Shown here: positions 1-8,988 of the stretch, piece by piece
Position numbering within the stretch: position 1 is the stretch's first letter
How the letters are laid out: each line of letters starts with the position of its first letter
Assembly: GCF_900174585.1 (NCBI RefSeq)
Contig: NZ_FWPT01000003.1
Coordinates: 124,001 to 188,000, forward strand
Reading direction: 5' to 3'
From: Parendozoicomonas haliclonae
GTDB taxonomy: Bacteria; Pseudomonadota; Gammaproteobacteria; Pseudomonadales; Endozoicomonadaceae
DNA length: 64,000 nt
Translations under genes and position numbers: made by a program
The notes under the pieces: model-generated
Seen by the model: the letters and a program-made list of their open reading frames with translations, nothing else
The model's database searches: none
What the model was told of the DNA's origin: nothing

Positions 1-1481
1 TGACGACCACGGGATTCATTCAACAGACGACTGCAGGCCGAACGTTCCTGATCAAGGGTGGTAATGCTCTGACGATTTTCACGAATACTGTCGAGAATCG
101 TTTCATGCTGCATCTGCAGCTCTTCGGCCTGGAATTCCAGCTCCGCCAGCTCTTCATGCAGCGGCTCCAGCTCTTCATCCTGACCGGCAGCCTGTAGCTC
201 AGCCAGTTCTTCTTTCTGACGCTGCAGACGTTCACTCATCCGATCCAGCGCCAATTCAAGATGCTGGATACGGGACTGTTCGACTTCTGCTACACGACGA
301 GGTTCGCTGGACTGCTGGGTAAAGCTGTCCCAGTTCTGCTGCCAGCGATGCATGTTCTCTTCGGCAGCCGCCAGGGCATCGGCCTGATCATCTTCACCGG
401 CCTGCGCCAGTTCCAGCTCTGGTTCAATACCCAGAAGCTCTTCTTCCAGATCAGCCAGCTGCTGCTGATCGGACTCCAGATGCTGACGGGTTTCCTGCCA
501 GGACTGCTCGGCTTCTGCCAGATCACGGGTCAACTGTCCGGCACGTTCCCGGCGATGGGTAATCGTCTGTTCCAGACGGGTAATTTCATTACCGGTGGAA
601 TAGAAACGCCCCTGAACCGCCTGAAAGGCATCGCCCAGATCAATCTGCTGTTGGCGCAGCTTTTCAATATCGGTATCACTGGAACGCTGGCGGGCAATCG
701 CTGCTTCCAGCTGAATCTCGAATTCACGAATCGCAGAAGCCTGGGATTCCGCCCCCTGGTTTACTGTCTGCCAGCGCAAAGCATGGAGCTGCGCCTTCTT
801 CAGGCGCTCATCCTGCTTGTACTCTTTGTAGCGAGCAGCCGCTTCTGCCTGACGCTTCAGATGAGAGAGCTGGCGTTCCAGTTCATCTCGCAGGTCAGTC
901 AGACGTTCCAGGTTTTCATTAGTACGGCGGATACGGTTTTCAGTTTCCCGACGACGTTCCTTATAACGGGAGATACCCGCGGCCTCTTCAATAAAGACCC
1001 GCAGCTCTTCCGGTTTGGATTCAATCAGGTTGGAAACCGTACCCTGGGAAATAATCGAATAGCTTCGCGGCCCCAAACCACTGCCAAGAAAGATATCCAT
1101 AATATCTTTCCGGCGACATTTGCTGCCGTTCAGGAAATAGGTGTTCTGGGAATCACTGGTCAGGCGGCGCTTGATAGAAATTTCATTAAACGCAGCATAT
1201 TCGCCGGTCACCCGCCCTTCGGTATTATCAAAGATCAGCTCAACCTGGGCGTGACTGGCCGGCTTACGGGAGTTGGAACCTTTGAAGATAACGTCGGTAA
1301 TGGATTCGCCACGGAGATTTTTGGCAGAAGATTCCCCCATAACCCAGCGTACGGCATCGATAATATTAGATTTACCGCAACCATTAGGCCCGACAACACC
1401 ACACATGTTGCTGGGGAAATAGACGGTGGTCGGGTCCACAAATGATTTGAACCCGGCCAGCTTGATACATTTAAGACGCAT
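1..1481 (-). CDS. smc: Chromosome segregation ATPase SMC, N-terminal part (cut by window edge)
   Basis: The first ~493 codons of a structural-maintenance-of-chromosomes protein, which as a dimer compacts and segregates the chromosome with its ScpAB partners. The ATG at 1481 follows an AAGGA ribosome site and begins MRLKCIKLAGFKSF, the typical SMC start. Walker A (GPNGCGKSN) lies near residue 32, and the family stretch GLGPRSYSIISQG follows near residue 150. The translation then becomes a long heptad-rich coiled coil (Glu/Gln/Arg/Leu) running to the window edge. Hinge, second coil and Walker B head lie outside. The frame is intact as far as visible. A 262-base gap separates its start from the ccm cluster, so it probably has its own promoter. 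Confidence 0.95.
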   Translation of the reverse strand, partial: MRLKCIKLAGFKSFVDPTTVYFPSNMCGVVGPNGCGKSNIIDAVRWVMGESSAKNLRGESITDVIFKGSNSRKPASHAQVELIFDNTEGRVTGEYAAFNEISIKRRLTSDSQNTYFLNGSKCRRKDIMDIFLGSGLGPRSYSIISQGTVSNLIESKPEELRVFIEEAAGISRYKERRRETENRIRRTNENLERLTDLRDELERQLSHLKRQAEAAARYKEYKQDERLKKAQLHALRWQTVNQGAESQASAIREFEIQLEAAIARQRSSDTDIEKLRQQQIDLGDAFQAVQGRFYSTGNEITRLEQTITHRRERAGQLTRDLAEAEQSWQETRQHLESDQQQLADLEEELLGIEPELELAQAGEDDQADALAAAEENMHRWQQNWDSFTQQSSEPRRVAEVEQSRIQHLELALDRMSERLQRQKEELAELQAAGQDEELEPLHEELAELEFQAEELQMQHETILDSIRENRQSITTLDQERSACSRLLNESRGR

Positions 1482-1621
1482 CGAGTCCTTATTAATCCTG
1501 TTCCGTGACAGTCGTTAACGTTATGCCGTCTGGCTGTCAGCACCGAATCCCTGGTGCCTCGATCGTTGCCTGCCTGGCCTCCCGCCATTGGGTCAGCACA
1601 CCGAAAGAGCTCCCAAATGAC

Positions 1622-1670
1622 GTAGGTGCAGCCATTACATAGAGATTCTCTATTGTAAAGCCACACCTAC
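1622..1670. repeat. Imperfect long inverted repeat between ccmI and smc
   Basis: Two arms of about 23 bases (from 1622 and ending at 1670, outer bases GTAGGTG and CACCTAC, inner TAGAGA/TCTCTA) are near-perfect complements around a 1-3 base centre. There is no T-run on either side, so it is not a standard terminator. It could be an operator, a transcript-stabilising hairpin or a small intergenic element. I saw no second copy in the window. Confidence 0.5.
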
Positions 1671-1685
1671 CATTAAAACAGGGGT

Positions 1686-1713
1686 GACTTCCGAAATGCA
1701 ACTCCCGGAAGTC
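1686..1713 (-). terminator. Weak hairpin after ccmI
   Basis: GACTTCCG/CGGAAGTC stem with a 12-base loop, about 30 bases past the ccmI stop in the direction of transcription. It is followed by a modest T stretch (CTGTTTTAAT). Plausible end of the ccm transcript, but not a canonical strong terminator. Confidence 0.4.
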
Positions 1714-1743
1714 ATGGTCGATTGTCTGCGCCTCTGGCCGGGG

Positions 1744-2940
1744 TTAGGCATCATCCGCAGAAATCACCAGCGGACGACTCTTGTCACTGCCTACTTCCAC
1801 ATTTTTGATGCGGGTTTCAAAGTCCGGATTCATCACATCACCGGTCAGAGAGAGGCGGGCGACTACATCGACCTGCTCATGGCTGGTCAGAGTCGTGCCT
1901 TCCATCATGACCTGACTGTCATCCAGCACAACATCCCGGGGCAGATCAGCGACAGACAGAGGAACAATCGCGATAGGCATCGGGGCATCCGCTGAACGCG
2001 CATAGACAAAGACCCGGGCCGAAGCTGGGAGTTCCCCCAGAGCCTTATCCAGCGATACATGCACAGAAACACGGGATTCGGACAAACCACCATCGGCAGC
2101 TTCACCGGACATTCCCATTTCCATACGGGCGGTGCGAATACCGGTCATCAGTGCATCACGTCCAACAGGATCAGCCGTCAAAGGCAGCAGACGTTCCCAA
2201 GCACGAATCGCGCCCTGATAGTCCTTCGCCTCAAACGCAGCAATACCGGCCAGGCTCAATGCCGTGGTGTGGTCAGGTTCGATTGCCAGCGCCTGTTTGA
2301 TCAAGGCCTGAATACGGTCGGTCATTTTTGAGCCGCCGGCAATATAAAGCGCTTCCGCAAGACGGCTGACAGGTTCTGCCTGCTGACCGCGAGTCTGACG
2401 CACCACTTCTTCAAAAGCGGCAATCGCCCGGACATAATCACCACGACTCATATAGGTACCCGCCAGCATATAGCGGGACTGATAGTCTTCAGGCCATTGG
2501 TTGACCACAGACTCCAGCGCAGAAACGGCCTGCTCTGCATCGCTCATGGTGTAGATCTTGCGAATCTCTTCCTGATGACGCACCTGATCACTGCCACCCA
2601 GCTGAAAGTACAGGCCAATGGTCAGCACCGGAATCAACGCAGCCATGACTACCGGGATAGCACGATTGCTGCGCTCTTTCTGTTCCCGATCGGTGCCGAC
2701 TTCTGCCAGCAGGCGACGCTCCAGCTCATTGCGGAGTACCGGATATTCACTCTCGGACACTGTGCCAGCATTTTTGCGCTCTTCCAGATCTTCCAGCTGA
2801 CCACGGAGAACCTCAAGATTGATTTCATCCTGATCAAGCTCATCACCCGCCAGCGGGTTACGTTGATAGTGCCGCAGCGGCAACAGGACAAACAGAATGG
2901 CAAGCAGAATCAGGGCACCAGCTGCAATCCAAAACATCAT
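1744..2940 (-). CDS. ccmI: Cytochrome c maturation protein CcmI (CycH)
   Basis: 398 residues. Two N-terminal membrane helices bracket a cytoplasmic segment (first helix residues ~3-22, second ~95-115). A periplasmic TPR-rich domain follows (e.g. residues ~150-270 with tetratricopeptide-like spacing), and the C-terminal region matches the CycH-type module. CcmI chaperones apocytochrome c to the heme ligase CcmF/CcmH. It is the last gene of the cluster, and its ATG overlaps the ccmH stop by one base, implying translational coupling. An AAGGAGT site precedes the double ATG. Family length and order fit fully. Confidence 0.93.
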   Translation of the reverse strand: MMFWIAAGALILLAILFVLLPLRHYQRNPLAGDELDQDEINLEVLRGQLEDLEERKNAGTVSESEYPVLRNELERRLLAEVGTDREQKERSNRAIPVVMAALIPVLTIGLYFQLGGSDQVRHQEEIRKIYTMSDAEQAVSALESVVNQWPEDYQSRYMLAGTYMSRGDYVRAIAAFEEVVRQTRGQQAEPVSRLAEALYIAGGSKMTDRIQALIKQALAIEPDHTTALSLAGIAAFEAKDYQGAIRAWERLLPLTADPVGRDALMTGIRTARMEMGMSGEAADGGLSESRVSVHVSLDKALGELPASARVFVYARSADAPMPIAIVPLSVADLPRDVVLDDSQVMMEGTTLTSHEQVDVVARLSLTGDVMNPDFETRIKNVEVGSDKSRPLVISADDA

Positions 2941-3434
2941 TATGACTCCTTACTCCGCCCGTGCTCTTTACCCAGCAGCTGATTCAGTCGCTCACGCTCC
3001 TCATCACTCAGCTCGGTGACAACAGCAGGCCCGGTCGAACGGGAACGTCTGATCACCACCAGCAGCACAACAAAACCAATCAAGACAAACAGAAACGGTC
3101 CCAGCCACAGCCAAAGGGTCTTACCCTCCATACGCGGCTTGTAGAGCACGAACTCGCCATAGCGATCGACCATAAAATCAACAATCTGTTCATCGGTCTG
3201 GCCGGCCTGCAGTTTTTCATAGATCACACCGCGCAGGTCGTTGGCAATCGGGGCATTGGAATCACCAATACTCTGACCATCACACTTGGGGCAGCGCAGC
3301 TCTTTGCCCAGAGTGTAATAACGTTCCTGCTGCTCCGGGTTCTCAAAGGTCCAGGTATCAATAGCAGCTTGAGAAGGCACTGCCACCATAAACGTTAGTG
3401 CGACAGCACTTAAGAAAGACGACAACCAACGCAT
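2940..3434 (-). CDS. ccmH: Cytochrome c maturation thiol protein CcmH (CycL)
   Basis: 164 residues with a signal peptide (cleavage after SQAA, about residue 24), the diagnostic redox motif LRCPKC near residue 47, and a C-terminal membrane helix (~105-125). CcmH keeps the CXXCH cysteines of apocytochrome c reduced before heme attachment, working with CcmG and CcmF. It overlaps its neighbours by one base on each side, so ccmG-ccmH-ccmI is a tightly coupled unit. The length corresponds to the short pseudomonad-type CcmH, with the TPR function carried by separate CcmI. Confidence 0.95.
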   Translation of the reverse strand: MRWLSSFLSAVALTFMVAVPSQAAIDTWTFENPEQQERYYTLGKELRCPKCDGQSIGDSNAPIANDLRGVIYEKLQAGQTDEQIVDFMVDRYGEFVLYKPRMEGKTLWLWLGPFLFVLIGFVVLLVVIRRSRSTGPAVVTELSDEERERLNQLLGKEHGRSKES

Positions 3435-3976
3435 TATTGTCCGCCTCCGTGCTCTACCTTTAGCTCTGCCAGCAGAGGTTGAAAGGTATTTTTCCAGACC
3501 CGCTCGTTCAGCTCGCCTTCATGCTTGTAGCGAATCACACCCTTGTCATCGACCAGAAAGGTTTCCGGCGCTCCGCGCACGCCCAGATCAATACCCAGAC
3601 GTCCAACCTTGTCGACAAAAGTAGTGGTATAAGGATCACCGAGATCAGCCAGCCACTTCTCAGCCTTGGCCTCGTCATCCTTGTAGTTCATACCGAAGAT
3701 CACTACGCCCTGCTTGCCCAACTCCATAAAATAAGGGTGCTCGACATAGCAGGTTGGGCACCAGGTCGCCCAGACATTAACCAGTGAGATCTGACCCTGC
3801 AGGTCTTTCTCAGTCATCATCTCGCCATCCTGCCCCAGAACTGGCAGTTCAAAGGCCGGGAAGGGTTTGGATATCAGTGCAGATGGAATCGATTCATCCC
3901 GCCCCAGACTTCCGTAGAACAGAGCGCCCAGAGCAAGAACCAGAATCAGCGGGAGAACCATTAATAGACGTTTCAT
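3434..3976 (-). CDS. ccmG: Thiol:disulfide interchange protein CcmG/DsbE
   Basis: 180 residues from the ATG at 3976 (MKRLLMVLPL). A longer in-frame start upstream would run back into ccmF and lacks a signal anchor. An N-terminal signal anchor (residues 3-20) is followed by a periplasmic thioredoxin fold with active site WCPTC in a WATWCPTCYVE context and the family segment VRGAPETFLVD with its cis-proline. It passes electrons to CcmH and apocytochrome c. It lies 13 bases after the ccmF stop. Confidence 0.95.
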   Translation of the reverse strand: MKRLLMVLPLILVLALGALFYGSLGRDESIPSALISKPFPAFELPVLGQDGEMMTEKDLQGQISLVNVWATWCPTCYVEHPYFMELGKQGVVIFGMNYKDDEAKAEKWLADLGDPYTTTFVDKVGRLGIDLGVRGAPETFLVDDKGVIRYKHEGELNERVWKNTFQPLLAELKVEHGGGQ

Positions 3977-3989
3977 TATCTGACTCTCC

Positions 3990-5969
3990 CTAGCCGGCAA
4001 CCGGTTCAGCATTAACGGCAGCTGTCTTACGACGGCGAACCGGCATGCGGTAACGGCGATCCATGGCCGCCAGCAAACCACCAACCGTCATGAAGATACC
4101 GCCCAGCCAGATCCAGCGAACAAACGCCTTAATCTGAATCCGTACAGCCCAGGCACCATTGCCGAGATTCTCACCCAGTGCCGCATACAGATCACGGAAA
4201 AGGCCGGGATCGATGGCAGCGTCTGTCATGACCGAGCCGGCAACGTTATAGGCCCGCTTTTCCGGATGCAGCGTGGCGATTTGACGACCATCCTGATAAA
4301 CCGTCAGCGTACCGTAGTCGGACATGTAGTTAGGGCCGCGCTGCTTCTCGACACCGGCAAAGACAAACTCATAGCCTTGCAGTGCGATACGATCACCCGG
4401 TGCCATACGCAGATCTTTTTCTACGCTGTACAGGGACACCATCAGCACGCCGACCATGGTCACTGCCAGACCGATATGGGCCAGATGCATACCCCAGACA
4501 TTACGGGGAATCATCTTCAGACCTTCAACCAGAGAAGCCTTGTTCTTACAGCGGTTCAAAATAGCTTTCGCAGAAGCCAGAACGACCCAGAACACCAGCG
4601 CCATAACAATAAAGACACGTGGCTGGAATCCATCGCTGTAAATAAACGACATCACCAGACCACCGGCGACAGACACCAGGGCAACCCAACGCAGCTGTTG
4701 AACCAGATATTCTGCGGCACCTGTCTTCCAGCGCGCCACGACACCAACACCCAGGGCCAGCGCCAGCAGCAAACTCATCGGTACAAAGGAAGCATTGAAG
4801 AACGGCGGGCCCACCGAGATCTTGCCCATGCCCAGCGCATCGATAAACAACGGATAAAGGGTACCCAGCAGCACCATCGCGCAGGCGGCAACCAGGATCA
4901 CGTTATTGATCAGCAGGAAGACTTCCAGAGACAGACCGCCAAAGCCGCGCTCACTTTTCACCACCGGGGCACGCAAAGCAAACAGCAGCAGAGAGGCTCC
5001 TACCACAACAATCAGGAAGGCCAGAATAAATGCGCCTCGTGCCGGATCAGCAGCAAACGAGTGTACCGATGTCAGAACCCCGGAACGGACCAGGAAGGTA
5101 CCCAGCAAACTCAGGGAGAAAGCACTGATAGCCAACAGCACTGTCCAACTCTTGAACAGACCACGCTTTTCAGAGACTGCGAGGGAATGCATCAGTGCCG
5201 TGCCCACCAGCCATGGCATAAAGGAAGCATTCTCGACCGGATCCCAGAACCACCAGCCGCCCCAGCCCAGCTCGTAATAAGCCCACCAGCTGCCCAGCGC
5301 GATACCCAGGGTCAGGAACACCCAGGCGACAATGGTCCAAGGTCGGCTCCAGCGAGCCCAGGCTGCGTCAAGACGTCCACCCAGCAGCGCCGCAATCGCG
5401 AATGCAAAGGCCACAGAAAAACCAACATAACCCATGTACAGCATGGGTGGATGAACAATCAGGCCAAAGTCCTGCAGCAGCGGATTCAAGTCGCTGCCAT
5501 CAGTCGGCGCATAAGGCAAAATGCGCTCAAAAGGGTTGGACGTCAGCAGGGTGAACAGCAGGAAACCAATGCTGATCAAACCCATGACCGACAGCACCCG
5601 GGCAACCACAATCCGTGGTAGACCGCGGGAGAAAATGGCGACCGCCAGCGTCCAGCTACACAGAGTCAAAGCCCAAAGCAGCAGGGAGCCTTCGTGCGCT
5701 CCCCAGACGGCGCTGATCTTGTATTGTATTGGCAGCTGACTGTTGGAGTTATTCGCCACGTAGGCGACAGAGAAATCATCAACAACAAATGCGTGGGTCA
5801 GCACCAGATAAGACAGCAGGATAAAGACAAACTGACCGGCCGCAAGCGGCTTGGCCAGAGCCTGCCAGCCCCGGTGTCCGGTATAGGTACCGATCAGTGG
5901 AAGCGTGCCCAGCAGAATCGCCAGACACAGGGAGATTATCAGGGCAACCTGACCAAGTTCAGGAATCAT
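3990..5969 (-). CDS. ccmF: Heme lyase subunit CcmF
   Basis: 659 residues with about 15 hydrophobic segments. The tryptophan-rich heme-handling motif WGGWWFWDPVENASFM lies near residue 240, and periplasmic histidines are present as expected for the CcmF/CcsA superfamily. The protein ligates heme delivered by holo-CcmE to apocytochrome c. Its start overlaps the ccmE stop by one base. Length and order (E-F-G-H-I) are typical. No frameshift seen. Confidence 0.96.
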   Translation of the reverse strand: MIPELGQVALIISLCLAILLGTLPLIGTYTGHRGWQALAKPLAAGQFVFILLSYLVLTHAFVVDDFSVAYVANNSNSQLPIQYKISAVWGAHEGSLLLWALTLCSWTLAVAIFSRGLPRIVVARVLSVMGLISIGFLLFTLLTSNPFERILPYAPTDGSDLNPLLQDFGLIVHPPMLYMGYVGFSVAFAFAIAALLGGRLDAAWARWSRPWTIVAWVFLTLGIALGSWWAYYELGWGGWWFWDPVENASFMPWLVGTALMHSLAVSEKRGLFKSWTVLLAISAFSLSLLGTFLVRSGVLTSVHSFAADPARGAFILAFLIVVVGASLLLFALRAPVVKSERGFGGLSLEVFLLINNVILVAACAMVLLGTLYPLFIDALGMGKISVGPPFFNASFVPMSLLLALALGVGVVARWKTGAAEYLVQQLRWVALVSVAGGLVMSFIYSDGFQPRVFIVMALVFWVVLASAKAILNRCKNKASLVEGLKMIPRNVWGMHLAHIGLAVTMVGVLMVSLYSVEKDLRMAPGDRIALQGYEFVFAGVEKQRGPNYMSDYGTLTVYQDGRQIATLHPEKRAYNVAGSVMTDAAIDPGLFRDLYAALGENLGNGAWAVRIQIKAFVRWIWLGGIFMTVGGLLAAMDRRYRMPVRRRKTAAVNAEPVAG

Positions 5970-6466
5970 CAGCTACCCTCACCTGTCGCCTGAGGGTAAG
6001 AGTAACCACCCTCTTTCTTTTCATAGCCTGGGGTACCACCCGGATGGGCCTTATCCAAAGCATCCTGAACTTCCGGCGGCATATAGTTTTCATCGTGCTT
6101 GGCCAGCACTTCGGAGGCGACAAACACGCCATTCTTGTTCAGCTCACCCAGCGCGACAACGCCCTGCCCTTCACGGAACAGATCGGGGAGGATGCCATCA
6201 TATTGAACGGTGGCCATACCTTCGCCGTCAGTGATATCAAAGTGCACCAGCAGGCTGTTCGGATCACGCTTCACGGTTCCGGCCACAACCAGGCCACCAC
6301 CACGAATTCGCTTGCCAACCGGGGCTTCTCCGGACTGCATCTGCGCCGGGGAATAATAAAGATTAATATTTTCCTGCAGGGCGGTCAGTGCAAGACCAAT
6401 GGCAATACCCACCCCACACAATACAAATACCAGCAACATCAGGCGCTGTTTACGGACTGCTTTCAT
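5969..6466 (-). CDS. ccmE: Periplasmic heme chaperone CcmE
   Basis: 165 residues with an N-terminal membrane anchor (residues ~8-28), an OB-fold core, and the heme-binding motif [13 protein letters not shown] near residue 125, whose histidine forms the covalent bond to heme. CcmE receives heme from CcmC/CcmAB and passes it to CcmF. It sits 14 bases after ccmD. A tail rich in Gly, Ser and Tyr follows, which is variable in the family. Confidence 0.96.
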   Translation of the reverse strand: MKAVRKQRLMLLVFVLCGVGIAIGLALTALQENINLYYSPAQMQSGEAPVGKRIRGGGLVVAGTVKRDPNSLLVHFDITDGEGMATVQYDGILPDLFREGQGVVALGELNKNGVFVASEVLAKHDENYMPPEVQDALDKAHPGGTPGYEKKEGGYSYPQATGEGS

Positions 6467-6480
6467 TCTTTATGCACCTC

Positions 6481-6669
6481 TTATTGCTTACTCTGCTGCA
6501 CGCGCTCTCGGCGTGCCCGGCGCTGGATATCAGCCGCCACAGCACGGTTCTGGCGCAAAGGTGTCAGCAGGTTCCAGGCAAGAACTATCATCCCCAGCCC
6601 ATAACACGCCCAGACGTACGGACCGTGGCCATCCATGGAGATCAGAGCATTCAGGTCTTCAAAATACAT
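6481..6669 (-). CDS. ccmD: Heme exporter subunit CcmD
   Basis: A 62-residue protein with one membrane helix (about residues 17-36) and a basic cytoplasmic tail rich in Arg. This is the usual form of CcmD, which stabilises the CcmC:CcmE complex and helps release holo-CcmE. It begins directly at the ccmC stop. Recognition rests on size, topology, the HGPYVWACYG segment and position between ccmC and ccmE. Confidence 0.9.
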   Translation of the reverse strand: MYFEDLNALISMDGHGPYVWACYGLGMIVLAWNLLTPLRQNRAVAADIQRRARRERVQQSKQ

Positions 6670-7413
6670 TCAGGAATTCGCCCCCAGAAGATGGCGTACC
6701 CACTTGGTACGCTGTTCACGGCTAAGAATCTCCGCCCGGATACGTAGCAGGAAAACAAACAGGCAGAACAGATAAAAGCCGGCAATGGACATCAGCAATG
6801 GAATCAGCATCTCCATTGCCATGGTGGATTCTTCGGTAATACGGATGGTTGAGCCCTGATGCAGGGTGTTCCACCACTCCACGGAGTATTTGATGATGGG
6901 AATATTAACCACACCAACCATGGCCAGAATGGCACAGGCCCGGGATGCAGTCTCCCGGCTGTCGAACGCTTCGCGGAGGGCAATCAAACCAAAATACAGG
7001 AACAGCAGGATCAGCATGGAAGTCAGGCGCGCATCCCACACCCACCAGGTTCCCCAGGTCGGCTTACCCCAGATGGCACCGGTCACCAAAGCGAGGGCAC
7101 AGAAGGACGCACCAATCGGCGCCAGACAGCTTACCGCCATATCGGCCAGTTTGATTTTCCAGATAAAACCGATGCTGGCAGCGACCGCAAGCCCGACATA
7201 AACCGTCATCGCCAGTGAAGCAGAAGGCACGTGCAGGAAAATAATCCGGTAGCTGTTGCCCTGTAGATAATCCGGCTGGGTGAACAATAATCCCCAGGTC
7301 AGACCGCCAGCAACCAGGACCAGCGCGAGCACGCCCACCCAGGGCAAAATTTTGCCACTGAAATCATAAAACCATTTCGGTGATGCCATGCGGTGAAAAT
7401 AAGTCCACTTCAT
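6670..7413 (-). CDS. ccmC: Heme-handling protein CcmC
   Basis: 247 residues with six membrane helices and the tryptophan-rich motif GKPTWGTWWVWDARLTS near residue 125, flanked by periplasmic histidines that coordinate heme. CcmC attaches heme to CcmE. Unlike the rest of the cluster it is separated from its upstream gene (ccmB) by 122 bases holding an FNR-type site, so ccmCDEFGHI could be transcribed from its own promoter as well as from ccmA. Confidence 0.95.
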   Translation of the reverse strand: MKWTYFHRMASPKWFYDFSGKILPWVGVLALVLVAGGLTWGLLFTQPDYLQGNSYRIIFLHVPSASLAMTVYVGLAVAASIGFIWKIKLADMAVSCLAPIGASFCALALVTGAIWGKPTWGTWWVWDARLTSMLILLFLYFGLIALREAFDSRETASRACAILAMVGVVNIPIIKYSVEWWNTLHQGSTIRITEESTMAMEMLIPLLMSIAGFYLFCLFVFLLRIRAEILSREQRTKWVRHLLGANS

Positions 7414-7515
7414 TACTGGCCCGCTTACCCCTGCTAAGTATTTTTCGCTATTCTAAAGTTTTACGCTTTTGAGTCCAGACAGAACCAATAGGTATAAACC
7501 CTAAGAATTATCTCA

Positions 7516-7529
7516 TTGACTTCGATCAA
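7516..7529 (-). promoter_or_regulatory. FNR/ANR-type box upstream of ccmC
   Basis: TTGACTTCGATCAA (plus-strand reading) matches the FNR/ANR consensus TTGAT-N4-ATCAA at nine of ten defined bases. It lies about 100 bases upstream of the ccmC start in the only long gap of the ccm cluster. A weak -10-like TATACC lies at 7491-7496 on the minus strand, roughly the distance expected for an activator site. The site is seen directly; oxygen control is inferred from known FNR control of ccm genes in other bacteria. Confidence 0.55.
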
Positions 7530-7537
7530 ACCCGCCA

Positions 7538-8215
7538 TCATCCGCTGACACTCACCCGTAATGAGGCTCCAATCGCCAGCGGTGCAAACGTCACGCCGAG
7601 CACCACCAGCACCCCCTGCCACATCAAATGGGCATGCCAGGGCAGTTCATTAACCGCCGCGTCTATCGCCCCCGTCCCCAGAATCAACACCGGAATATAG
7701 AGGGGAAGTGTCAGCAGTGAAAGCAGGATGCCGCCCTTGCGCAACCCAACGGTCAGACCGGCACCAATGGCACCGATCAGGCTCAGCATCGGGGTACCCA
7801 GCAGCAGAGTCATCACCACGGCAGGCAAAGCCTGGGAAGGCAAACCAAACATGACCGCAATCACCGGTGCCAGCAAAGTAATAGGAAGGCCAGTGACCAG
7901 CCAGTGGGCCAGCACCTTGGTCATCGCCACCATCCACAAGGGTGTGGGACTTAACATTAATTGTTCCAGCGAGCCGTCTTCGTAATCCGAGCGGAACAGA
8001 CTGTCCATCGCCAGCAGATTGGCCAGCAGCGCCGACACCCAGACCACGCCACCACCCATAATCAGCAGCACATCTGAAGACGGGCCGACGCCGAGAGGAA
8101 ACAGAGAGGCCACCAGCAGGAAAAACACCAGCGGGTTAATCAGGTCACCCCGGTTACGAAATGCCAGTTGCAAATCACGCTTGAGAATAACGCCCAGCCC
8201 GGCCGAGAGACTCAT
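7538..8215 (-). CDS. ccmB: Heme exporter permease CcmB
   Basis: 225 residues with six predicted membrane helices, partner of the ATPase CcmA. The CcmAB transporter powers release of holo-CcmE from CcmC. Typical family segments are the start (GLGVILKRDLQLAFRNRGD) and FRSDYEDGSLEQLMLSP. Its ATG overlaps the ccmA stop by four bases, so the two are translationally coupled. Length is normal. Confidence 0.95.
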   Translation of the reverse strand: MSLSAGLGVILKRDLQLAFRNRGDLINPLVFFLLVASLFPLGVGPSSDVLLIMGGGVVWVSALLANLLAMDSLFRSDYEDGSLEQLMLSPTPLWMVAMTKVLAHWLVTGLPITLLAPVIAVMFGLPSQALPAVVMTLLLGTPMLSLIGAIGAGLTVGLRKGGILLSLLTLPLYIPVLILGTGAIDAAVNELPWHAHLMWQGVLVVLGVTFAPLAIGASLRVSVSG

Positions 8216-8850
8216 ACTCCACCTCCCAGTACCAGCTGATGGAAGCCATCATAATTGAGAGACATTTCATGGTGAGTGGTCATCATCACCATGCCACCAC
8301 TCTTTGCATGGTCAACCAAGAGTTGCTCGAGTTCAGCGACGCCCTGCTTATCAATAGCAGTGAAGGGTTCATCCAGAATCCAGAGGGGCTGACGGGCCAA
8401 AAACAGGCGGGCCAGAGCCACACGGCGGTTCTGACCGGCAGAGAGCTGATAACAGGGAATATCTTCAAACCCTGCCAGTTTGACCTTTTCCAGTGCCGAC
8501 CAGATTTCCTCACGGCTCAGATCATTACGGTGCAGGCCCATGGCCCAGCGCAGATTCTCCTCGGCGGTCATAGTGGATTTCACACCCAGCAGGTGGCCCA
8601 TATAGAGAAGTGCGGCATGAAATTCAGGGCGCACATCGGCCACAGGCTGCCCGCGCCAGAACACCTCACCGGTAAAATCCAGCGACAGCCCGGCAACCAC
8701 GCGCATTAATGTGGTTTTACCTGAACCGTTGGGACCGGTGATCTGAAGAATTTCACCGCTATTGAGGGAGAAGGCCAGCGAACGAAACAGACAACGCTCA
8801 TCCCGTTCACAGGTTAATTCGGAGACAGACAGACCAGGGTTTTGCGACAA
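8212..8850 (-). CDS. ccmA: Heme exporter ATP-binding protein CcmA
   Basis: 212-residue ABC ATPase: Walker A GPNGSGKTT near residue 40, signature LSAGQNRRVALARL near 137, Walker B LWILDEP near 160, and a switch histidine in MMTTHHE. The only start that preserves the N-terminal strand is TTG at 8850, with a weak GGAATAA site upstream; the first internal ATG would delete Walker A. CcmA hydrolyses ATP with CcmB to free CcmE-heme. It opens the ccm cluster, 138 bases after the rhodanese-like gene. Confidence 0.94.
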   Translation of the reverse strand: MSQNPGLSVSELTCERDERCLFRSLAFSLNSGEILQITGPNGSGKTTLMRVVAGLSLDFTGEVFWRGQPVADVRPEFHAALLYMGHLLGVKSTMTAEENLRWAMGLHRNDLSREEIWSALEKVKLAGFEDIPCYQLSAGQNRRVALARLFLARQPLWILDEPFTAIDKQGVAELEQLLVDHAKSGGMVMMTTHHEMSLNYDGFHQLVLGGGV

Positions 8851-8988
8851 ACCGTTATTCCAGACCAGTTAAAAATCACGGGTACTATATTACGGTTTCA
8901 ATCACTTTTGTATGTAGAAAGACGTGTTACGCCGTGACAAAACTGCCACGGGTCATGGCATTGGTGAATACCGCACCGCAGGGAAGGT

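Noticed and set aside
261-1445. 394-codon plus-strand frame opposite smc
   Set aside because: The minus strand encodes a clear SMC head and coiled coil; the plus-strand frame is a shadow.
4266-5621. 451-codon plus-strand frame opposite ccmF
   Set aside because: His/Gln/Thr-rich shadow of a hydrophobic membrane protein; no start signal.
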